This document shows, in pieces, positions 1 through 8,266 of a stretch of 41,156 nt of DNA; positions within the stretch are counted from its first letter, which is position 1; each line of letters starts with the position of its first letter. The notes under the pieces were generated by a model, which did not search any database, was not told where the DNA came from, and saw only the letters and a list, made by a program, of their open reading frames with translations. The position numbers and the translations under genes are program-made. This DNA is from Gilliamella sp. wkB108 (GTDB lineage Bacteria > Pseudomonadota > Gammaproteobacteria > Enterobacterales > Orbaceae): positions 1 through 41,156 of the forward strand of contig NZ_LZGM01000108.1 in the NCBI RefSeq assembly GCF_001690195.1, read 5' to 3'.

Positions 1-102
1 AACCATTATGATGACTAAATATTTTTAAAAAAATATATGTACTGCATTAAATACCTAAAATTAAGTATACAGATCTATCCACGACATTAGTACCATATTT
101 TC

Positions 103-1500
103 CTATAAATTGTTCTCCAAAATCTTAAACATTTCTTTCTCATGGGCCTTTGCTTTTTCTTCCGTCCACCCGTCATTACTACACTTAGTTAACTCATCCA
201 TAATTTTTAATTTTAAGCTTTGATTAATTATACTAGGATATGAATTGATTTTACCTATTGGTGGTAAGTTTGAAAATTTAGAATTGCCAGAAATTGTTAT
301 TAAGGCTAGATTACCAAATCGGTTTAAAGACTTTTCATCCCAAGTTTCAACTTCTGTTGGATTTTGTGGATGGAAATGTTCGATTGAGTTTCTGAATTGA
401 AACTGCCAATTATCTTGAAGAGGTGATATATATTGATTTTTATTATATGTATAGCCATCCCGATAAAGTAAATAATCGAGGTAAGAAAATATGATTCGCT
501 CAAATGCAAACCCACTCATATTTTTATAATCAGATTCAACTATCTTTTCATTACAATAATTCTCTAATAAATTAATAAGATTAATAAGAATAGGTTTTTG
601 TTCTTTCAGTAATTCTGACATAACTATTGAGATCCAATGCATCGTTTTTGGTGATGTGTAGGTTATCCGCAAACAAGATTGAAGTGTCCTAAATTGTTTA
701 TTAAGCTCTTCTTTACTGTTAAAAGTACCTACATATTCAGCTTTATCATAATTATTATTATCTTTATATTTTTTTAAACGTTGTAGAGACCATTTCCCAA
801 TATCTTTGTAATCCCCAATAAATTCACGTTTTATAATATATTGATCAAATAGTACTCGGCATTTTAACAGGTGAAAAAGGTAGTTTTTGGCATTTTCAGT
901 ATTTGACCATGTCCAAGTTAAATTTTTGAGAAAGTTATTATCATTTAGGTTTGCATCTTCTTCCATGGATTTTTTAAGAGCTACATTTACCTGTAACAAA
1001 AAATTGGGAAATGAAATTATTGATTCAAAACGTTCTTTTTCTTCATCTTCTTTTGCATTATTAATATCACCCAACTTATTCTTATTTATCATGTCAAGTA
1101 AGGTTTTATTACTTATAGAGTCATTCCCTATAGATGCTTTCTTTTTTAACGAATCAAAATTAATCACTTGAGTAGAAAGCTCATCCCAATTTTCCGTAAA
1201 TATAGCATTACGTACATCAACAGAAAAATTCATCTGTACATATGAATTCATATCGGAACATTTTTCCCAAATCATTGATGCTATATTTTTATCTTCTTTA
1301 CTTTTTAGTGCACTTAACAATTTAGCCTTTACTATCTGATGAAGTTCCAGTTGCTCACCTCGAGTATTCATCACCTCGAAATAATGATTCAAATCTATAT
1401 TTTTAGGAACTTTAACTCGCACAAAAAAAACATTTTTTAATTTTTTAATAAAACTATCTTTTTCTATTTTTTTATTTTCAAAATATTTTGAAATTACTTT
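103..1500 (-). pseudogene. GmrSD-type DUF262/DUF1524 restriction protein, N-terminal part lost
   Basis: About 465 codons remain of a protein of the GmrSD/BrxU-like type IV restriction family, which cleaves modified DNA. The visible start of the frame carries the end of a DUF262 domain (VMNTRGEQLELHQIVKAKLL-like stretch). The C-terminus has the DUF1524 nuclease signature: IEHFHPQN, then RFGNLALITISGNSKFSN. The N-terminal half of DUF262, with the expected DGQQR-type nucleotide motif, is missing. The frame runs into the inverted repeat of the adjoining IS3-family element at 1500/1501, and its first ten or so codons up to 1527 are IS sequence. On the far side of the IS lies a different gene scrap (ardA), so the missing half is not nearby. 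Probably non-functional. The family call is confident; the inactivity is inferred. Confidence 0.75.
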
Positions 1501-1546
1501 TGTAAATACCCCATTCTTAGTACACAATTCACGTAGAAAATTACTC
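1501..1546 (+). repeat. IS3 element terminal inverted repeat (distal end)
   Basis: Imperfect inverted repeat, partner of 2651-2696. The outer 12 bases are TGTAAATACCCC, and there is a second conserved block GTAGAAAATT. It lies just past the end of orfB. Confidence 0.75.
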
Positions 1547-2377
1547 TGGGTGTTTTAGTGTTTTATATTCAATCGGCGTCATATTATTTAATGTCTTATG
1601 GGGTCTTTCGGTATTATAAATGGTTAACCTCTCCTCCGTTATTTTCCTTACTTGTTTCAGGTTGTTAAAAAGATATAAATCCAATACTTCTGTTCGATAA
1701 GTACGATTAAATCGTTCAATATAACCATTTTGATAAGGACTACCCGGATTGATGTAATCTATAGTTATGCCGTGTGCGTCAGCCCAGTTATTGAATACGT
1801 TTCCGGTAAATTCTGGTCCATTATCTACTCTTACTTTTAATGGATAACCATAATACTCAGCCAGTTTGTCGAGATAACGGGTCACTCTTCTGGCTAGTAA
1901 ACACACCGCTATATCAATACCTAATGCCTCTCGGTTAAAGTCATCAATAACATTGAAAGTCCTAAATCTCCGTTGATTTTAACTGCTGTCACTCATAAAA
2001 TCCATTGACCAACATTTACCTTGTTTATCTGCAACGGATAACTTTTCCGGACTTCGTGGTGGAATACGTTTTTTCTGCTTTATCCTGATATTCAGTTTTA
2101 ATTCACAATAAACCCGATATACTCGTTTATGATTCCATTTATAACCAAACTTTTTGATGCGGTTAAAACATTTAGGAAAACCCCAACGTAAATGTTGGTC
2201 GGTAATCGTATTGAGTATTGAAATAATCATCGAATCATCCTGTAACTTAGGTTGATAATAATAAGCACAGCGACTTAAGCCAACAATGGCACAACTCAGG
2301 GCTATAGTAAGGCATTCAGTGGTTTGTAATTCCTTTGCCCATGCCTTACGAGCCTCAGTTGGCACTACAGCTTTTTT
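1541..2377 (-). pseudogene. IS3-family transposase OrfB (DDE integrase), interrupted by a nonsense codon
   Basis: This is the rve-type catalytic part of the transposase, read in the -1 frame from the A6G slip site, giving KKAVVPTEARKAW at the join. It has HTH_21-type sequence followed by the integrase core: WSMDFMSD (first Asp), RVDNGPEFTG (second Asp) and NGYIERFNRTYR (Glu). A TAA at 1979-1981 interrupts the frame directly after WSMDFMSDSS. The same frame then continues without an indel through RRFRTFNVIDDFNREALGIDIAVCLLARR. One point mutation has therefore split an otherwise intact gene in two. The copy is unlikely to move by itself unless the stop is read through or another copy supplies transposase. 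Confidence 0.85.
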
Positions 2378-2622
2378 ATGATTTCTTCCTGCAACTGTGA
2401 TTTTAAACTCAATTCGGCAAACATTTGTTTAAGCTTACGATTTTCTGCTTCTAATTCCTTTAATCGCTTGATATCCGAGGTTTCCATACCGCCGTATTTT
2501 TCTCGCCATTTATAAAAAGTTGAGTTACCTATGGCATATTTTCGGCAAAGCTCTTTAACCGGAATGCCGGCTTCAGCTTCTTTTAAAATAGATACAATTT
2601 GGTGTTCAGTCATTTTTTTCAT
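2365..2622 (-). CDS. IS3-family transposase OrfA (helix-turn-helix protein)
   Basis: A protein of about 85 residues with the OrfA helix-turn-helix pattern (MTEHQIVSILKEAEAGI, then ELCRKYAIGNSTFYKWREKY). A heptad-rich leucine-zipper-like tail follows (LKELEAENRKLKQMFAEL). It binds the IS ends and forms the N-terminal part of the OrfAB transposase. I chose the ATG at 2622 because a purine-rich GAGG lies just upstream; an in-frame ATG at 2649 would add nine residues. The last codons contain the run ATAAAAAAGC, a classic A6G slippery site. A -1 slip there leads directly into orfB. Confidence 0.8.
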   Translation of the reverse strand: MKKMTEHQIVSILKEAEAGIPVKELCRKYAIGNSTFYKWREKYGGMETSDIKRLKELEAENRKLKQMFAELSLKSQLQEEIIKKL

Positions 2623-2650
2623 ATACAAATCCTCTTTTGCTTTTATCATA

Positions 2651-2696
2651 GAGAATTTTCTACTTGTTTGCTGTATTATTTTAGGGGATATTTACA
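2651..2696 (-). repeat. IS3 element terminal inverted repeat (transposase-proximal end)
   Basis: Read on the minus strand it begins TGTAAATATCCCC and holds the block GTAGAAAATT. It matches the distal repeat at 1501-1546 and lies just upstream of orfA, where the transposase promoter is expected. Confidence 0.75.
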
Positions 2697-2697
2697 A

Positions 2698-2912
2698 TGC
2701 AAACATTACCTCATGCATCGCCATGTCTGGAATCTACTGTGGTGGGTTCGAGTTCGATTTAAGTTTTTATCACCGATTTAGGTAAATATAACGAAGGAGA
2801 GCTAGTTGGTGAATGGCTTGAGTTATCCACAACAAACGAGCAAGTAAAACAATGCTTAGAAAAAATTGGTATTGATGGTATTAATTATGAATTCGTTATC
2901 ATTGAGCTTTAG
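2698..2912 (+). pseudogene. ardA antirestriction gene, 5' remnant
   Basis: In one frame, from 2763, the sequence reads VFITDLGKYNEGELVGEW, then a stretch including EQVKQCLEKIGI and YEFVIIEL, then stop. The first part is typical of the N-terminal domain of ArdA, a DNA-mimic antirestriction protein of mobile elements that blocks type I enzymes. A TAA at 2760-2762 interrupts the frame where a lysine codon (AAA) would fit, so it may be a point mutation. Upstream codons start right at the IS border. About two thirds of a normal ArdA (roughly 165-180 residues) is absent. It lies next to the IS3 element and is likely a relic of a plasmid or conjugative element. Confidence 0.55.
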
Positions 2913-3073
2913 TAAAAATTATATTTTCTTTTTTGAGAATAGAGTTATTTTAAAATAAAGATAAGTTTATTAAATTGAGTAGAAATAATTTTTCCTTTAT
3001 GAGATAATTATATTAATTGTCATTTATGACAAAAATTATAAATACAATTTTTTCAAACATATAGGTGTTTTTG

Positions 3074-4924
3074 ATGGGTGAGAAATCAAAAAAAATTCAA
3101 GTGTCTGTTTCTTTGCCTCATAAACTTTTTTATGATTTAGAAAAAGTTGTTAATGGAAAAAATCGTTCAGAGGTAATTCGAGACTTGTTAGAAAAATCAA
3201 TAAAAGAAGTTGATAAGAGAAGAAAAAATGGAGTGGTATACACTCCTAAATATCTTGCAGAATATGTTTCCAATAAAATTACAAATTATTTTGATGTAAA
3301 TATATCATGCACCAAGGTAACTAATTGTTATGTTCTCGATCCTGCATGTGGTGAAGGCATTTTACTCCAGTCTATCAAAACCTCATTAATAAATAAAAAA
3401 ATAGATTGTAAATATGTTGGTATTGATATAGATAATTTTGCTCTAAAACAAGCCAAAAAAAATTTGACAAAAAAATTTTATGGGTTTCACACAAATGCCT
3501 TATGTCCGTTTAACACTAATAGATTTATAGGTTGGGATAAAATTAATAATAGCTTAGGTAATGGTAATGGGTTTGATCTTATAATTGCTAATCCACCCTG
3601 GGGCGCTGATGTATCAAATTATAAAAAGTGGATTAACAAAGAAGATTTTAAAATGTTGTATGGGCGATACGATACATCAGACTTATTTATTGAATTATCT
3701 ATTTCATTATTAAAAGAAAATGGTGTTGCTGGTTTGATTATTCCTGATTCACTTTTTTCTCATGATCGAGCTCAATTGCGGAAACTTTTGTTAGATAATA
3801 CTAAAATTTTATTTATAGGGCGATTTGGTGAAAAAATATTTAAAGATATTAATCGTGCTTGTGCTGTAGTAATCTTTCAAAAAAGAACAAACTTCAATGA
3901 ACCTTATGAGATTGATTGTTTTCGTTTACCTACTGAGGAGAGAAATAATGTAATTAATGGTACTACTACTTTAAGTGCTGTTGAGAAAAAATACCTACAT
4001 AAGGTGGCCTTTTCTCGTTTTAATGTAGAACCCGATTATTTATTTAATCTAGATATTGACTCAACTTTAGAAAAAACATACCAAAAAATAGCATCAAATA
4101 AGAATAAACTTGGTGATTATTTAGATAATCATCGAGGTGTAGAGTTATCTAAAAAAGGGAAAATAATCAAATGTTCATCTTGTGAATTATGGAGTCCACT
4201 TCCTAAAGGATTAGATTTTACATGTAAAATCTGTGGGGAAAAAAGGTCTATTGATACCTTAATTTCAAAAGTGATTATACACAAAACATTTGATAAAGAT
4301 TTCTATTCTATTATAGTTGGTGAGGATATTAATCGTTATAAAATTAATCATAATTTCTGGATAGACATATCGAACTCAGGTGTGAATTATAAAAAAGCGA
4401 CAATTTATAATGGAGATAAGATTGTTGTGCGAAAGACTGGTATAGGCATTTCGGCTTCGATTGATTATACTTCAAGCTATACTAATCAAGTAGTATATAT
4501 ATTTAAGCTTAAAAGGGAATTTGAAAAAAAAATCCCTCTAGAGTTTCTATTAGCAATATTGAATTCCAGAGCAATTTTCTTTTTCATATCTATGTCAAAT
4601 GGAGAAATTGAGTGGAAGAGTCATCCTTATTTAACTCAAAAGCAAATTATTAATGTTCCCATTCCTGATTTGAATAAATTACATTATGAAGACATATGTT
4701 CAATATACGAATTATCTAATTGTTTAAAGGATAATCTTAAAAAAAATAAGCTTATTTCTCCAAATTTAGATGCTCGTATTGAAAAATTAGTGGCTAAACT
4801 TTATGGATTGGATTTTGAAAATTATCAGGCTATTTTTAAAGCTTTAGATAAAGCGCAAGAACTGATAGCTGTCAAGGTGTTAAAGAATATAAGTGCTAAT
4901 GATGTTTTCGGAATTAAGGAATAA
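3074..4924 (+). CDS. N6-adenine DNA methyltransferase with N-terminal ribbon-helix-helix domain
   Basis: About 616 residues. Residues 5-45 look like a ribbon-helix-helix DNA-binding domain (VSVSLPHKLFYDLEKVV, then NRSEVIRDLLEK). A gamma-type amino-methyltransferase core follows: motif X region GVVYTPKYLAEYV, motif I VLDPACGEGILL, acidic residue in GIDIDNFALKQA, catalytic motif IV IIANPPWG. The C-terminal half resembles the target-recognition part of TaqI/Eco57I-like enzymes and contains a likely zinc ribbon (CSSC, then CKIC). It should methylate adenine in a specific site and protect against the HNH nuclease encoded downstream. The ATG at 3074 is preferred over the GTG at 3065 because AGG lies about 8 nt before it. 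It is separated by only 2 nt from the next methyltransferase, so the two are co-transcribed. The RHH fusion is unusual and could allow self-regulation. Confidence 0.8.
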   Translation: MGEKSKKIQVSVSLPHKLFYDLEKVVNGKNRSEVIRDLLEKSIKEVDKRRKNGVVYTPKYLAEYVSNKITNYFDVNISCTKVTNCYVLDPACGEGILLQSIKTSLINKKIDCKYVGIDIDNFALKQAKKNLTKKFYGFHTNALCPFNTNRFIGWDKINNSLGNGNGFDLIIANPPWGADVSNYKKWINKEDFKMLYGRYDTSDLFIELSISLLKENGVAGLIIPDSLFSHDRAQLRKLLLDNTKILFIGRFGEKIFKDINRACAVVIFQKRTNFNEPYEIDCFRLPTEERNNVINGTTTLSAVEKKYLHKVAFSRFNVEPDYLFNLDIDSTLEKTYQKIASNKNKLGDYLDNHRGVELSKKGKIIKCSSCELWSPLPKGLDFTCKICGEKRSIDTLISKVIIHKTFDKDFYSIIVGEDINRYKINHNFWIDISNSGVNYKKATIYNGDKIVVRKTGIGISASIDYTSSYTNQVVYIFKLKREFEKKIPLEFLLAILNSRAIFFFISMSNGEIEWKSHPYLTQKQIINVPIPDLNKLHYEDICSIYELSNCLKDNLKKNKLISPNLDARIEKLVAKLYGLDFENYQAIFKALDKAQELIAVKVLKNISANDVFGIKE

Positions 4925-4926
4925 TT

Positions 4927-5994
4927 ATGGGATATCGATATATAGGTTCTAAAGTAAAAATAGTTGATAAAGTAATTAATAAAATATCTGAATTATGTAT
5001 GGAGGGAGGAACTGTATGTGATTTAATGTCGGGAACTGGTGTTGTATCTAGTGAGCTTAGAAAAAGAGAATATAGAGTTATTGCAAATGATCTTATGACA
5101 TATTCATACCATCACTCAATAGTTAATCTTAAATTCTCAAAGCAACCTGAATTTAATAAATTAATAAATTATATCTCAAATAAGTATGAGTTAGATTCAA
5201 ACAAATCACCTTATGAAAATGTGATTAATTTTTTGAATAATATAAAACCAATTCAAGGCTACTTTTGGAAAGAGTTTTCGGTTGAAGGTACTCCTTCTAA
5301 TATGGGGAAATCCCGTAATTATTTTCATCCTGAAAATGCGAAAAAGATTGATGGGATAAGATATATAATTAATATATTTTGGAAAGAAGAACTTTTAAGT
5401 AACTATGAGTATAGTTTATTACAACATGATTTGATTATGGCGTCTAATGATGTTGCAAACATAGCTGGAACGTATGGTCATTATATGGCTAAATTGAATG
5501 GAAGAGCATTATCTGCTATTCGGTTGGAATGTTCTAATTTATTTTTGAAAGAGGATATTGATAATCATATTGTCATGCAGGGGTATGCTGAAAAAATTGC
5601 TAGTAATATTCAGTGTGATTTGTGCTATATAGATCCTCCTTATATGAAAAGGCAATATGCAGCTAATTATCACATTTTAGAAACACTAGCTCGAGGCGAT
5701 GAGCCTGAAGCTATTGGGATTAGTGGTTTAAGACCATGGAGAGATCAATATTCAAATTTTTGTACTAAAACAAAAATAAGGCAATCAATGAAAGATATCG
5801 TTGAAAATATGAATTGTAACAATTTTTTAATTAGTTATAGTGAGGATGGATTATTATCTATTGAAGATTTCCAAACATTATTATCAAATTTTGGAGATAT
5901 CTATATTGATAGTTTTATACATAAGCGTTTTAAAAGTAATAACAGTCGTTTGAAAAATGAGTTAACTGAATATCTCATATACCTTCAAAAATAA
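4927..5994 (+). CDS. D12-class (Dam-like) DNA adenine methyltransferase
   Basis: 355 residues. The N-terminus MGYRYIGSKVKIVDKVI is the motif X/AdoMet-binding start of D12-class enzymes. Motif I appears as VCDLMSGTGVVSSEL, and the catalytic motif IV as CYIDPPYMKRQYAANYH, a DPPY enzyme of the alpha group. It transfers a methyl group to N6 of adenine. It starts 2 nt after the preceding methyltransferase gene and is probably translated with it. Two different adenine methyltransferases next to one nuclease gene usually mean that the recognition site is asymmetric and each enzyme protects one strand. That reading is inference from the layout. Confidence 0.85.
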   Translation: MGYRYIGSKVKIVDKVINKISELCMEGGTVCDLMSGTGVVSSELRKREYRVIANDLMTYSYHHSIVNLKFSKQPEFNKLINYISNKYELDSNKSPYENVINFLNNIKPIQGYFWKEFSVEGTPSNMGKSRNYFHPENAKKIDGIRYIINIFWKEELLSNYEYSLLQHDLIMASNDVANIAGTYGHYMAKLNGRALSAIRLECSNLFLKEDIDNHIVMQGYAEKIASNIQCDLCYIDPPYMKRQYAANYHILETLARGDEPEAIGISGLRPWRDQYSNFCTKTKIRQSMKDIVENMNCNNFLISYSEDGLLSIEDFQTLLSNFGDIYIDSFIHKRFKSNNSRLKNELTEYLIYLQK

Positions 5995-6008
5995 ATCTCA
6001 GACGAAAT

Positions 6009-6037
6009 AGAAAAAAGAGCCATATTAATATGGCTCA
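6009..6037 (-). terminator. Intrinsic terminator between convergent methyltransferase and nuclease genes
   Basis: A perfect 20-nt palindrome (GAGCCATATT joined to AATATGGCTC) lies at 6017-6036. On the minus strand it is followed by TTTTTTCTATTT, so it fits a rho-independent terminator for the HNH nuclease gene and sits directly after that gene's stop codon. On the plus strand the T-run is poor, so termination of the methyltransferase transcript here would be weaker. Confidence 0.75.
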
Positions 6038-7135
6038 TTATCTGTGGATTGAAGCTAAATGTTCAGGTGACCAAGTAATTGTATATTGTTTTTTATTGAT
6101 TTTTATAGTCAAATGTCCATATCCATTGCTATCTACTTTTATATTTTTCAAGTCTATCCCTTCAACTTCTGCATGATGGAGCATTCTATGTATAAGTGGG
6201 TTTACAACAATAAGATTACTTATTTCATCAGACCCTCCTTCACCTAAAGGGATAAGATGATGGGCTTCTGTGTAATCGATACCATCTTTTTTTTGAAAAG
6301 CAAATTCTTTTCCTGTAATTTGACACGTATTGTCGTAAACACGTTTTAAATTATTAACAAGGGACTTATTTCTAACCCTTATCATATTTAAATATTCTTT
6401 GGTGAAGACATTTCTAGAACTACTATCATTGTTGAATAGAGTATCTATAAAGTTTGATTCATCGTTAATTGGATTAGATATTGCTGAAATATAAGTTTCT
6501 TCCCCATGAGACTGAAGAGGGTAGTTTTTGTCTGCTGAATTTATATATATGTTATCGTTATCTCTAAAATTTATTATTCCACTATTGCCTTCAATACTCA
6601 AAAACATGGAGTTAATCGATTTAGGAGGTATTCCTTTTATTGGTAGGAGAGTTGTTCCGTCATTCAAAAACCAGCCCGCCCAAACTTTATGTGCATCTGT
6701 TGTAACAAGATAAACTATTAATCCAGCAGGACACTGTGTTCTATCCGTGTTATCAATCGGAACTGGAAAGCCAGCATCCGGATGCCAAGCTCTAACTCGG
6801 TTTGAACGAGAAGACAAAAGTTTTTGACTAGTTATGCTGACCGACTGAGGTCTCCTTTGATATATTTTCAGTTCTTGACTAGCTAAATCGTTTGCTTTAT
6901 CTAATTTTAGACTGTAAATTGGAAAAGTCCAACTTGGACCTTGTGTTTCTTGCTGTATCTTTACTTCATTTACTCCTGAAAAAAAATTACTCCATTGTTC
7001 TAGACTAACTGTGCTTGTTGGAAAATCTATGTAAGCTTGCCCCCCCCCTCCAGACTCCATGCCTGGTGGTTTATTTATATTGAAGAAATCCGCATTTGTT
7101 AAGCATCTGTAAACGATTGATTTTACTTTTTCCAT
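6038..7135 (-). CDS. HNH restriction endonuclease, candidate type II partner, possibly phase-variable
   Basis: 365 residues. The C-terminal quarter holds an HNH/beta-beta-alpha-metal nuclease: YDNTCQITG, then EAHHLIPLGEGGSDEISN, then NPLIHRMLHHAEVEG. The first 240 residues have no motif I can name and probably recognise DNA. The gene converges on two adenine methyltransferase genes with a shared terminator between. This is the usual layout of a type II restriction-modification system in which expression of nuclease and methylase is separated. Codons 30-32 are encoded by nine consecutive G (C on the plus strand, 7040-7048) giving part of the run SGGGGQ. This stands out in such AT-rich DNA and could switch the gene off by slippage; in this copy the frame is open. 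The recognition sequence cannot be read from the protein. Confidence 0.75.
   Translation of the reverse strand: MEKVKSIVYRCLTNADFFNINKPPGMESGGGGQAYIDFPTSTVSLEQWSNFFSGVNEVKIQQETQGPSWTFPIYSLKLDKANDLASQELKIYQRRPQSVSITSQKLLSSRSNRVRAWHPDAGFPVPIDNTDRTQCPAGLIVYLVTTDAHKVWAGWFLNDGTTLLPIKGIPPKSINSMFLSIEGNSGIINFRDNDNIYINSADKNYPLQSHGEETYISAISNPINDESNFIDTLFNNDSSSRNVFTKEYLNMIRVRNKSLVNNLKRVYDNTCQITGKEFAFQKKDGIDYTEAHHLIPLGEGGSDEISNLIVVNPLIHRMLHHAEVEGIDLKNIKVDSNGYGHLTIKINKKQYTITWSPEHLASIHR
7040..7048 (-). repeat. Nine-base G homopolymer inside the HNH nuclease gene
   Basis: C9 on the plus strand, G9 in the coding strand, forming exactly codons 30-32 of the nuclease. It is the longest G/C run I noticed in the window and a potential contingency tract. 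Confidence 0.85.
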
Positions 7136-7373
7136 ATTTGTGGTCTTCCTACTCGATTAAAATACATTTATAGATAAAAATATCTGATATTTATTTCTAA
7201 AGTAAGTTTCTGTTAAAATAGGTTATTACAATTATGTTAAATATAGATAAATGCGTCAATCCTATTTTTATTCAAAATTCAAATGTACTGTTGCTAATCT
7301 CGGAGGGCAATTTATTTTATAAATAAATTACTTTTTCGTAATCAACAAAAGAGCGATAGGTTTTCAGATATGA

Positions 7374-7403
7374 ATCATATAACTCGAATTCGACTTATAT
7401 GAT
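7374..7403. repeat. 30-nt near-perfect palindrome
   Basis: Fourteen of fifteen base pairs match. The arms are ATCATATAA and TTATATGAT, around the core TCGAATTCGA. The only mismatch is the C/C pair next to the core. No T-run follows, so it is not an obvious terminator. It lies in non-coding DNA between divergently transcribed units. Possible roles are an operator or a recombination or attachment site; none can be assigned from sequence. Confidence 0.7.
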
Positions 7404-7414
7404 ATACGGATACA

Positions 7415-7506
7415 GCCTCGGATACATCTTCTACCTAAATCCCCCAATTTAATAATCTCAAGGCTTTATGCTGTATCTTCGATTCCGCGTCCGGGTCCAA
7501 TCACCA
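7415..7506 (+). pseudogene. Decayed tRNA-Phe-like gene or attachment-site remnant
   Basis: The segment 7478-7497 reads TTCGATTCCGCGTCCGGGTC, followed by CAATCACCA. The 3' end of enterobacterial tRNA-Phe reads TTCGATTCCGAGTCCGGGCACCA, which differs at only two positions over the first 19 bases. Upstream, at 7415, GCCTCGGATA resembles the tRNA-Phe 5' end GCCCGGATA. The anticodon arm is not recognisable and the acceptor ends no longer pair properly, so this is not a working tRNA. Duplicated tRNA 3' ends are typical borders of integrated elements. The 3' match is what I see; the rest is inference. Confidence 0.4.
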
Positions 7507-7515
7507 AGTTCTAAG

Positions 7516-7537
7516 ACCTGCTTAAAGCTGGTTTTTT
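7516..7537 (+). terminator. Terminator-like hairpin after the tRNA-Phe relic
   Basis: ACCTGCT and AGCTGGT flank the loop TAA, pair except for one T/T mismatch, and are followed by six T. Its position 10 nt after the CCA of the tRNA-like relic is where a tRNA gene's terminator would stand, which supports the relic reading. Confidence 0.45.
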
Positions 7538-7709
7538 ATGCCCTAAGCCTTTTTTGAAGATGGTTATGGAAACTAATGAGTCAGCATGCCGGTAACCCAT
7601 CAAACCATAGAACATTACCAAACGATAAACAATTTCCTTACAAGTGTTAAATATTTTTAAAATTCAAATTATTGCGTTTACTATCACTTAACATATCGTT
7701 AACTTGACA

Positions 7710-8266
7710 AATATTGGCAGGTCAATTAAATTGTCGCTTCCATAATTTTTCTGCATTGAAGATTATGTATGACATCTCAGAAATTATTGCCAAAGGGGGC
7801 ATTTGAGGTCAATTGCTGCATTTTGCCAATAACTGTAAAGATAAAATCATTGATCAAAATGCCATGCCTTATGGACTGACATCCGCGTAATATAAAACAT
7901 TACTTCATATTGTTTTTAGAAATTTGATAACACCGATGGCACTTAGTCAAGCATTACCTATTGATAATGCAGCAATAAGGCGTTGGCTCGATCGTAGAAC
8001 AACCAGGTTTTTTATTCGCATCCGAGGTAAACAAGATAGACGGCAAATTAATATCGTATTTACTCAACAAGGTGAACAAATAAGTAAAAAATCCTCTCAA
8101 TTTTGGTCAATGCTTTAATCAATTAACCAGCCAATTAAGTCATGCAGAAATAATGCAATTAGAAGCATTGCTTAAAAAAATGTTACTCACTAACAGCTAT
8201 TTAGCCAACAACTTTGAACATAACAACATAGACGAACTCAATGACAACAGCACAAATAAAAGATAA
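7710..8266 (+). pseudogene. marR-family (emrR/mprA-like) repressor, decayed
   Basis: MarR-type sequence can be followed along this stretch: GQL, then FSALKIMYDIS; MPYGLTSA; YKTLLHI; TPMALSQALPIDNAAIRRWLDR; DRRQINIVFTQQGEQISKK. After a frame change near 8110 it continues NQLTSQLSHAEIMQLEALLKKML and reaches a stop at 8266. In-frame stops (TGA after KGGI, TAA after TSA) and the late frameshift show the gene is dead. It overlaps the start of emrA by 26 nt, as expected for the local repressor of an emrRAB operon. Its loss should leave emrAB without this control. Confidence 0.75.

Larger units (their letters stand above)
1501..2696 (-). mobile_element. IS3-family insertion sequence (IS407-like), about 1196 bp
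   Basis: Both ends are visible. The left end begins TGTAAATACCCC, and the reverse complement of the right end begins TGTAAATATCCCC. Both also share GTAGAAAATT about 30 nt inside. Between them lie overlapping orfA and orfB in the -1 arrangement of IS3 elements, transcribed on the minus strand. I see no target-site duplication: ACTTT lies outside the left end and ATGCA outside the right. The two flanks are also fragments of different genes, so the element probably took part in a deletion or rearrangement after it inserted. Confidence 0.85.
7136..7709. other. Gene-free stretch between HNH nuclease and emrR relic
   Basis: About 570 bp without a convincing ORF. The first 200 bp are AT-rich and should hold the promoter of the minus-strand nuclease gene. 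A short perfect inverted repeat, AATTTATTT-TAT-AAATAAATT, is at 7309-7329. It is followed by a 30-nt palindrome (7374-7403), a tRNA-Phe-like relic (7415-7506) and a terminator-like hairpin (7516-7537), each listed separately. I see nothing recognisable in 7540-7700. Confidence 0.6.

Noticed and set aside
2735-2760. GTGGGTTCGAGTTCG, similar to a tRNA T-arm
   Set aside because: No acceptor stem, CCA or anticodon arm nearby, and the bases read in frame with the ardA scrap.
2531-2785. 84-codon plus-strand frame across the IS3 border
   Set aside because: Mostly antisense to orfA and crossing the inverted repeat; no recognisable product. The real coding signal on this strand is the ardA scrap.
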